Assembly: GCA_963682175.1 (NCBI GenBank)
Contig: OY821779.1
Coordinates: forward strand, 3,112,501 to 3,176,500
DNA from: Triglochin maritima
Taxonomy: Eukaryota > Streptophyta > Magnoliopsida > Alismatales > Juncaginaceae
Length of the DNA stretch: 64,000 nt
Direction of reading: 5' to 3'
The notes under the pieces are model-generated. The model was not told the origin of the DNA, did no database searches, and saw nothing but the letters and a program-made list of their open reading frames with translations. Below are positions 56,701-64,000 of this stretch, piece by piece; within the stretch, counting starts at the first letter, position 1, and each line of letters starts with the position of its first letter. Made by a program: the position numbers and the translations under genes.

Positions 56701-59391
56701 GAGTGTCAGTAGTTTATACTTGTATCATTAGTCATTACTAGTGACATTTATATTCCTTTCTCTTCAGAAGACTCCTCGGAAGTGGAGAGTGCTATGCCAT
56801 GGCTAGGTGCTGATATGGGCTTGAAGGATGCCCAAAGTTCTCTTTTCCCAGGCTTGAACCTTGTACAATGGATGAGTATGCAGCAGAATCCTCAAGCTCT
56901 AGCTTCAGCAGCTCAGTCACCATACTTCCCTTCCATGATGGCCTCAGCTCTCCAAAATAATCTAAGTGCTGATGACCCTTCTAGGATGCTGAATTTCCAA
57001 TCAAGTTCAATGCCCATGCCAAATTTGCCGTTCAATGTCTCCAAACCAAATCAAGTCCAACAATTTGATGCCTTACGTCAAACTCCTCTAACATGGCCCC
57101 AGCAGCAACAACCGCATCAGCAATTTCCCGTTCATCCCCAACAGCAGCATATGCAGCCGCCTGCCAGCCTTACACAGTCTCAACTACTGCAGCCTTTTAT
57201 GAACCATCAACAACAACAGCAACATTCAACTCCTATTAATCAGCAGTCTCAGCAGCAAATTTTGGGGCAGTCTCAGCTACAACAGAATTTACATCAATCT
57301 AGTCTCATTGCACAACAGAAAATTATGCAACAGCAGCAACAACAACTTGTGGCACAAAATCTGCAGCAACACGACCAACCAACTGCTCAACAGCAACAAC
57401 TACAACAGCAGCAAATAAGGTCTGCCATTACAAATTCAAATTTATCCGACCAACAGCAACAGAAACAACTTCAGTCGTTTGTCACTCAAGCTTCTTCTCA
57501 ACATCAGCCATCTTCCAACCAGCATATACAATCTCCCCGAGCGGGGCTGCAACAACAAAATGTTTTGACGTCTGGCTCTGGTGCTCAGCAAATTTCATTC
57601 CCTTCCAATCATAATAGTCTTCAACCTAATGTAGGGCCTCAAAGCATGCAGTTCCAACAGCAGATTGAGATGCAGCAGGGTCTCTCACAAAAACAGCCGC
57701 AGCTGCAACAGGTACCGCCAAGTCAGGCACAGGTTCAGCTTATGCTTCAAAAGCTGCAGCAGCAACAAATGCTTTCCCAAATGAGCCCATATCTGCAGAG
57801 TCAACTATTGCAGCAACAATTGCCTGTCCAGCAAAATCAACAACTGATGCAGCAAATGCCGACCGGTGCGGCATTCTCACAGGCACTGAAAGAACAAATA
57901 CCTTCTAATCAAGTGGATTGCTTGGGTAAACCGCAACTGCCCGTTAGAGATCCATCTACCTTGGTAAATACTGATGCACCTTCTTGCTCTGCCTCTCCAT
58001 TCAATAATCACGTTTCTTCTGCCAGTTTGTTGAATAAAAGGCCACAAGTACTCGGAATGTTGCCTGAAGAAACACCTACAAATAATTTGATTCATGAACT
58101 TCAACGTTCGAAGTCAGATACACGAGTGAAACATGAGATGCACAATGGCAAAGAGCCTGATAATCTAACATATCGAAATGGTATGACCGATCAAATGGAG
58201 GCGTCTTCGTCGGCAACTTCCTTTTGTATGGAGAAAAGTGGCGAAGAAAATTATTCACTTCCTCCACTTTGTTTGGATGGTGAAGTTCAGGCAGATCATA
58301 GAACTAGCATGCCTTTTGGTTCCAATGTTAACGGTTTGATGCCTGATACTTTGTTATCCAGGGGTTTTGGCTCTGGCAGAGATCTACAAAACCTACTTAC
58401 AGGATATACTAATCAAAAAGATATTGAAACTGAAATCTCTACTGCTGCTATCAGTTCACAGTCCTTTGGCGTGCCGGACTTGCCCTTCAAGCCTGGTTCT
58501 AACGATGCCATTGTTAATGAGAATGGAGTTAATAGAGGTGCATGGACCAATCAAGCTCCGAGAATCCGCACCTACACCAAGGTACCATTTCTTTGGTAAT
58601 TCGTTTAAAATAGCTGTGAGAAACTATAAGTCGAGTTCAGATTTAAACAAAATATGCTACCTCTGACTTTAAGTTTTCTAATGTTTCTCACCGACACCGT
58701 GCATCTTACAAACTTCATTGGCGTGTGTTCAAAATTAATTAACTATAGAGATCCTAGATTTGGTTGATGTACCTGTGCATGCTTGGGCATTACTGTAAAG
58801 TTCTTTATCTTGGTAGAATGTTATGTTTTTCTATTGGAATACGATGTTTGCGTCTTTGTGTGTGCCCATGTTGTTCTACCTGCATTCCTCAACATTGTGT
58901 TTTAATTTCTCAAGGTTCAAAAACGGGGGTCAGTTGGAAGGTCAATTGATGTTACAAGATACCGAGGCTATGATGATCTGCGTAGGGACCTAGCTTGCAT
59001 GTTTGGGATAGATGGGCAGCTAGAAGATCCCCATAGAAGTGATTGGAAACTAGTCTACGTTGATCATGAGAATGACATTCTTCTTGTCGGAGATGACCCT
59101 TGGGAGTAAGTTATCAGTAGAAGATGAAAAGAACTAAAAAAATTCTGAGCTGATATCTCAAAAATCTTTTTACTTAGATTGACATGACAATTTTCCGTTC
59201 TCGTGCACAGGGAATTTGTAAGTTGTGTTCAGAGCATCAAGATCCTGTCGGCAGCAGAAGTTCAACAAATGAGTTTGGATGGAGATCTTGCCGGTCTTCC
59301 ACCATTAAACCAAGCATGCAGTGGCTCTGACAACGGCAATACATGGAGAGGTAACTACAACTCTAATTCAGCTGCTTCCTTTGATAGATAA
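53718..59391 (+). CDS. ARF19: Auxin response factor, ARF7/ARF19 clade (1108 aa, 13 exons)
   Basis: ARF activators bind auxin-response elements in the nucleus and are repressed by Aux/IAA partners until auxin triggers their degradation. Exons: 53718-53760, 54341-54453, 54545-54640, 54727-54783, 54915-55070, 55144-55228, 55451-55541, 55617-55781, 55874-56069, 56213-56351, 56768-58581, 58915-59105, 59211-59391; phases total 3327 nt. The dimerisation start [14 protein letters not shown] is followed by a B3 DNA-binding domain, about residues 125-230 ([20 protein letters not shown] ... [13 protein letters not shown]). The ARF-specific domain is about 255-375 ([17 protein letters not shown]). A Gln-rich middle, about 400-800, marks an activator. 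The C-terminal PB1 domain, from about 985, has [18 protein letters not shown] and the acidic [18 protein letters not shown]. The tail [15 protein letters not shown] is typical of ARF7/19. The gene appears intact; the start fits MKGSSNG of the family. Confidence 0.95.
53885..54252 (+). repeat. Diverged tandem duplication (about 180-200 bp unit) in ARF intron 1
   Basis: Two adjacent units share TTTGGAAAA-TCTCAGTTTTTG, GTTAGAATTAAAT, ATTCTAAATATAGCCATTTA and GTGAATCCACAATTTG. They are about 53885-54081 and 54082-54252. Both lie inside the first intron, so the coding sequence is unaffected. Confidence 0.8.
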
Positions 59392-60188
59392 AGAGTTCTA
59401 AGGCTAGGGAAGTTTCGTCGAGGTGTTGACATACTTGGGTTTGCAGAGTAATCTCTCAAGTGTTTGAAGATAATGACAAGTTATTTATCAACAATGTCCC
59501 CACAACAAGGCTCCATGGAGTGTGTATGATCAGTTTGAGAAGTATAAATTTGAGCATGAAGTCTGTAAACATCAAAGAATGCTTGACGCAGAGTGGATAT
59601 GGAAATTCTGACTACTTGGCACTCTAATGATGTATTGCTTCTTTAACTTTTGATAGGATCCTTATTTTGTAGTTTCATTAGCTTGAGTGGCGCTTATTTA
59701 TATGTAGAATCATCGTTCCGCTTGATGTAATTATCTGTTGATTTTAATTTTGCTGAAACAGTCCTATGTAATTCATGGAAGTACATCAATTTGAGATCAT
59801 CTGGGTTGTCTGGATTTTGTTTTGCACAATTTGCTGGCTTTTGTGGTCTTCACTTTGCACTTTGTCCAAGTAGAATGGCAAGAAGATGATATCAACCGTG
59901 CCATACTACTGCCATGTTAGACTTAATAAAAGCCTCACTACTGCCATGTTAGTACTGATTGGATGAAACATACTATTGCCTCATCTATGTTTTTTAGAGG
60001 AAGTTTAGATGGAGTAGAAAATCCTCATTGAATCTCATGACCTTGCTTGTAAATTGAACCGGAAGGGATGGTATGTTCTCATTTGTAGGTTTCCATTAAT
60101 AATTAAGAACATCATTTGTTACAAATAATAGCTTGCTAAGATAGTAAAGGTTCAAGTAATACAATCTAAAAGCATAACAACATAATAT
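59392..60188. other. Intergenic space between convergent ARF and KCS genes
   Basis: It probably consists of the two 3' UTRs. AATAAAA at about 59927 (plus) may be a polyadenylation signal. The phrase ACTACTGCCATGTTAG is duplicated at about 59906 and 59939. No gene is seen. Confidence 0.5.
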
Positions 60189-62879
60189 TTAGGGAGCAAG
60201 AGGGTAGCGATCGACGCAGTCAAGCCAAGGGTTGCATCTAGTTGGCTTGCGAACGCTGCGCATGGCCCTCCAAACTGCAGTGTTGCACTTGAAGCCTGAC
60301 CCGAACGCCAACTGCCAGACCCTGTCCCCGCGCCGAACCCGTCCCTTAGCCTCAAGATAAGCCAACTCATACCACACACTGCTACTTGAACTGTTCCCCC
60401 AGCGATGCAACGTCATTCTAGCAGCCTCAACGTTGGCGTTGGTTAGACCAAGGTTACGTTGGAGCTCGTCGAGGACGGGCTTGCTGGTGGCCTGAACGCA
60501 GAAGTGCTCGAACGCCAGCTTGAAGTTGGGAATGTAGGGTTTAGGAGGGGTTTTGGAGAGGAAGAGGTGGTGCTTGAGGAGGGTGAGGAAGAAGAAGAGT
60601 TGCTCCGAGAAGGGGAGGACTAGTGGGCTCAGGGTTGTCACGTTGGCTTTGATGGCTTCTCCTCCCACTTCCATTAGGTCTTTGCTTATGGACAGGCCTT
60701 TGATTCTTTGCTCATCTTCCTCTTGATACACACTCCTGGAAATCAATGCATGCATAGAAATTAAATGTTAGTTAGTTAGTTAGTTAAGGATGTACATGTT
60801 TTATACGTACGTACGTGTGTGTATATATAGTTGATTATGCATGGTTTGGTTTACGTACGTTTTAGGAAGTAGACAAATATATAGTGGTATGTGAGTTTCA
60901 GTTTAACAAGATATTTAATTATTTATGTCTTGAATATATATCTGATTACACTGAATGGCGATGCATATCACGGAATTGAATTCAACGATGGATGGATCAT
61001 GGATGGATGATATATATGTACACATAATTAATTTAAACAAGGAATGGAAACACAAACCTGAAGCTACGATCGTCGCCACCCTTGTGTGTCCTCACAATAT
61101 GCTCCAACCTATACTTAGCCTTGGTGAAATCCCTCCGGCGGTTGGACAACAACGCGGCCGAGCACCCCATCCTGAAGTAACAATTAGGAACCAACATGGA
61201 CCTTTTCCTTCCCGTGTACCAGTTGAAGCTCACCATCTCAGTACTCACCACCACCGCAAAACTCCTCGGGTTCGCCTAGAAATGAATAAGTCTCAAAAAA
61301 TGACATATGACCACGTAGGGACTTTGCATTAAAAAAAAACTTTATTCTACGGATGTGAGACTATTCTCTAACTACCTGTAACATGTCCCTGGCGAGATCC
61401 AATGCAATGACACCAGCACTGCAACCCATGCCTCCAAGGTTGTAGCTCAAAATGTTGCCCCTCATCTTGTAGTGGTTGATTATCATGGCCGAGATGGAGG
61501 GGGTGGGATTGAAGAGGCTGCAGTTGACGACAAGGATACCGACGTCCTTGGGACGGATACCACACTTCGAGAAAAGCTCGTCCATGGCCCCGAAGATGAC
61601 TGTAGCAGCCTCTTCTCGGCCTTCTTTCATGGTAGCCGAGTTGGAGGTGGACATGATTGATCTCGGGACGTAGGTCTCATCGCCGATGCCCGAGGATTCA
61701 AGGATTTTGGCCTGGAAGGAGAGGCTGGCTTCGTCGAACTTGCCGGAGTTTCGGGCTTGCTTTATGAACTCTTCCTTTGAAATCTGCCCAAGTTATGAGA
61801 ATTATTTGTTAAGTATGATTTTTTCTCTCTCATTCTTCTTTCATTTGGGTTGATGTGATTTTTTACTACTAGTTTCTGTGTAAATATATTAAGATGCCAA
61901 ATTGGATTGCTAACGTTAGATATTGCTTTTTGTTGAGCAATTAAAATAATTTGATCTTGAAGCGTTTTGCCGTCTATTTACAAATTTGCCATATAATCCG
62001 TTGAATATAATCATTGGGGACGTGTTTACAGTGCACTACTGAAACATATTTACAAAAATTGAAGGCCAAAATTGAATAAGAAATTGTGATTTTACTGCAC
62101 CAGTAGAGAAAAATTACAACAGCGGATCTTGGTTTATAGCTACATGGAATAAACAAATAAATAGATCTCTAGTCTTATATTACCCTGGAAAATAGAGTAC
62201 ATCCCAACTTTAATTGCATGTGAATTACATGTCAAGATTTAATCAACAAATTCAAAACCCTTTTCAATTTATTTTTACTTTTATTTTGGTACGGCTAATA
62301 TATATATATATATATATATTTGAAGATTATAAAACCATAAAAGTAACAGTTCATTAAGGAGTTTAACAACCGTCAACTGCCAACTGCCAATTATATATAG
62401 CTTTACTCTAACAATAAAACACTTAACACCGTTTCACTAATTAATTAATTAATCACCAAACCGGCCAAATCAGCAACACTCACCTTGAGGTCATCGGAGG
62501 GGCGGTAGCAAGCGAAGTCGATGAGATAAATCGGCCTCGGCCTCGACAAGAAGTACACAATCCCAGTAAAAACCAACACAACAACAGAAGCCACCACCGA
62601 CGCCACATCCCCGGTGGCCTCCTCCCACACGTCCCTCCACGCCACGTCCCCTCTCAAGCTCCCGACCGCCACCGCCACCAGCGGCACCGCCAGAGCCAAG
62701 AAGAACGCGTGTCTTACGAGGTAGTGGTACCCCAACTTCACGTACTTGAGGTTCACGGATTGGAGTAGGTCGGGGAGTCGGCGCCGTACCCGCACCGAGA
62801 AGGTGGGGGCCCCGGCGTCCGGGCCAGATGGCTCGACGCCTCGGTTCACGATCTCGAGAGCGTGGTCCGGGGTGGTCAT
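60189..62879 (-). CDS. KCS10: 3-ketoacyl-CoA synthase, KCS10/FIDDLEHEAD type (522 aa, four exons)
   Basis: KCS enzymes condense malonyl-CoA with long-chain acyl-CoA at the ER membrane, the first step of very-long-chain fatty-acid elongation for wax, cutin-associated lipid and sphingolipids. Exons: 62484-62879, 61376-61783, 61058-61275, 60189-60735, totalling 1569 nt. The N-terminus [20 protein letters not shown] is characteristic of the KCS10/FDH clade. [20 protein letters not shown] and two hydrophobic membrane segments follow (about residues 58-75 and 93-112). The FAE1/CUT1 region then begins with [14 protein letters not shown]. The active-site Cys253 is in GGMGCSAGV; conserved His/Asn blocks are HRWGN (H451) and GFKCN (N492). 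The length is slightly below FDH because the linker before SKPYIP-type sequence is shorter. The gene looks intact. KCS4 was considered, but the N-terminus and YVPRSI favour KCS10. Confidence 0.94.
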
Positions 62880-62926
62880 GGTGGAGGTGGGATCATACCA
62901 TCATGGTTGAGTTGAGTTGAGTGGAG

Positions 62927-62945
62927 TATATATATATATAAATAA
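62927..62945 (-). promoter_or_regulatory. TATA-type promoter element of the KCS gene
   Basis: The complement reads TTATTTATATATATATATAC, starting about 50-65 bp upstream of the start codon at 62879. The alternating TA run makes the exact box uncertain. Confidence 0.5.
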
Positions 62946-63335
62946 GAGTGGTGGTGGTTAATTACAAGGGTATTAATGTTGGGGAGTGGTGTGGTTGGAA
63001 GTTTGGAGGAGCATTAACTTCTTTATTTAATGGTCCAACTACAAGTAGATGGAGGGTCCATGCATGGAGCAACAATGATCGATCGTTGGGCGTTGGCACC
63101 TAATTAAACTCATTTGGTTGCATGTTAATTCTGGATATACGAACTAATTAGTCTTCATAAGTAAAGTATCAGTTACATATTCAGTCCACACTTCTTCTCT
63201 TGTTTAATTTCCTTGTTATGTATGTCTAGAAGAATTTGATACCAATATGTATCATGGGAATTTTGGTATCACTTTGAGTTTAAGGTTTTAATTAGTACAA
63301 ATTTGAACCCTACTTGTATGCTGGTAGGGAATAAA
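62946..63335. other. KCS upstream region without recognisable genes
   Basis: This stretch would hold the distal KCS promoter. A GATCGATCG phrase lies near 63077. Nothing else identified. Confidence 0.45.
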
Positions 63336-63339
63336 ATCA

Positions 63340-64000
63340 ATCTTAAATACGCAGCAGAACAAAAATAGTAAATCCAATGGAGTGAAAGACCACAATCGCA
63401 AATCTACAAACACCAAACCACACAAAACACGTAAGTTTTAACGTGGTAACCCAATACGGGAAAAACAACGGACGACACAACTCCAATCTACTATAAATAA
63501 AATGAATTACAAAGAGATACTTACAGGACACACGAACAACCGACGATAATACCCGGTTAAATTTGCTCTCACAGAATCTACAAGGATACTCTCTCTTTTT
63601 TCTCTCAAGAATGCAAAAGTAGATAATAACAATAGTTCTAATTGTTCTCTATATAAAGAGTGATGAAATCAACTTTATATAGTAGACCAAAATAAGTATT
63701 AATTGCACCAAAATCGCGTGGAGAAAAGTGCAGATAGTGGGCAAAATGAGTCCAACGGTCGACCGAACGGATGTTTCGGTCGACTGAACTTCAAACCATA
63801 TCACAATCCAGGGTTTCCTCGGTCGATCGAAAAAACATGTACTTTTCTGATTGTTCGAGTGCATACTTGGTCGACCGAATCACTTAAGTTCTGGTCGACT
63901 GAAAAACGACATACACTTTTGCCCAACTCCGAGTGTGTATCCGGTCGACCGAACGTATGTTTTATCCCACAAATACTTTAATCACATATTCACGGTAAAC
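63340..64000 (-). mobile_element. LTR, family B, reverse copy running off the right edge
   Basis: The reverse complement has the leader of the family B LTR at 49559-50450: the GCTGCGTATTTAAG end, AACGTGGTAACCC and CCCAATACGGG in the given strand, and TTGAGAGAAAA. A TATA-like stretch lies at about 63648-63680. GTCGAC palindromes follow at 63756/63777, 63820, 63868/63892 and 63942. The rest of the element, if any, is beyond the window. Confidence 0.72.
63756..63951. repeat. GTCGAC palindrome array in reverse family B LTR
   Basis: Motif starts 63756/63777 and 63868/63892 form pairs 21 and 24 bp apart; 63820 and 63942 are further copies. Spacing of 72-74 bp recurs (63820 to 63892, 63868 to 63942), echoing the 73-bp period of the forward copy. 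Several copies carry CG-to-TG or CG-to-CA changes. Confidence 0.75.

Noticed and set aside
53718..59391. ARF6/ARF8 or ARF5 as identity for the ARF gene
   Set aside because: The N-terminus MKGSSNG, the very long Gln-rich middle region and the tail [15 protein letters not shown] fit ARF7/ARF19 better.

Overview
This window is nuclear DNA of a flowering plant, most likely a eudicot. The genes are split by GT-AG introns, the encoded proteins belong to plant-specific families, and most of the space between them is transposon-derived. I cannot name the species. Exon models were built by eye from conserved protein blocks, splice dinucleotides and reading phase; every complete model closes in frame.

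Layout, left to right. (1) 209-1423, minus: the 5' part of a flavin-containing monooxygenase gene that runs off the left edge. (2) 1994-14068: a transposon cluster. It holds a foldback DNA element with an 8-bp target duplication, two solo LTRs with perfect 5-bp duplications (one nested inside another LTR), a foldback element, and LTR remnants. (3) 14385-14450, plus: a hairpin carrying a miR164-like sequence. (4) 15749-24129, minus: a ten-exon gene for a 1354-residue COP1-interacting-protein-7-like protein. (5) 24.7-41.0 kb: mostly repeats, including a PIF/Harbinger ORF1-type pseudogene, two hAT-like miniature elements of one family (one with a second copy inserted in it), a decayed Copia integrase scrap, and a complete but dead Copia retrotransposon (34594-39431). 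(6) 41273-44700, plus: an eight-exon gene for a conserved plant beta-propeller-like protein of unknown role. (7) 44.7-53.2 kb: gene-poor DNA with foldback elements and LTRs. A solo LTR inside a foldback element ends about 0.6 kb upstream of the next gene. (8) 53718-59391, plus: a 13-exon auxin response factor of the ARF7/ARF19 clade, 1108 residues. (9) 60189-62879, minus: a four-exon 3-ketoacyl-CoA synthase of the KCS10/FIDDLEHEAD type, 522 residues, convergent with the ARF gene. (10) 63.3 kb to the end: a further LTR.

The genes do not form a pathway. Auxin is a loose thread (ARF19-like activator; miR164, whose known NAC targets include auxin-responsive NAC1). The CIP7-like protein relates to COP1 and light signalling, and the KCS to cuticular and very-long-chain lipids.

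The most unusual signal is in the LTRs. Several otherwise different LTR families carry, upstream of a TATA-like box, arrays of the 10-bp palindrome CGGTCGACCG. The palindromes come in pairs whose starts are about 19-24 bp apart, usually 21-22 bp or two DNA turns. In two families the pairs recur every 73 bp. This looks like a shared promoter module and is the main candidate for something undescribed.
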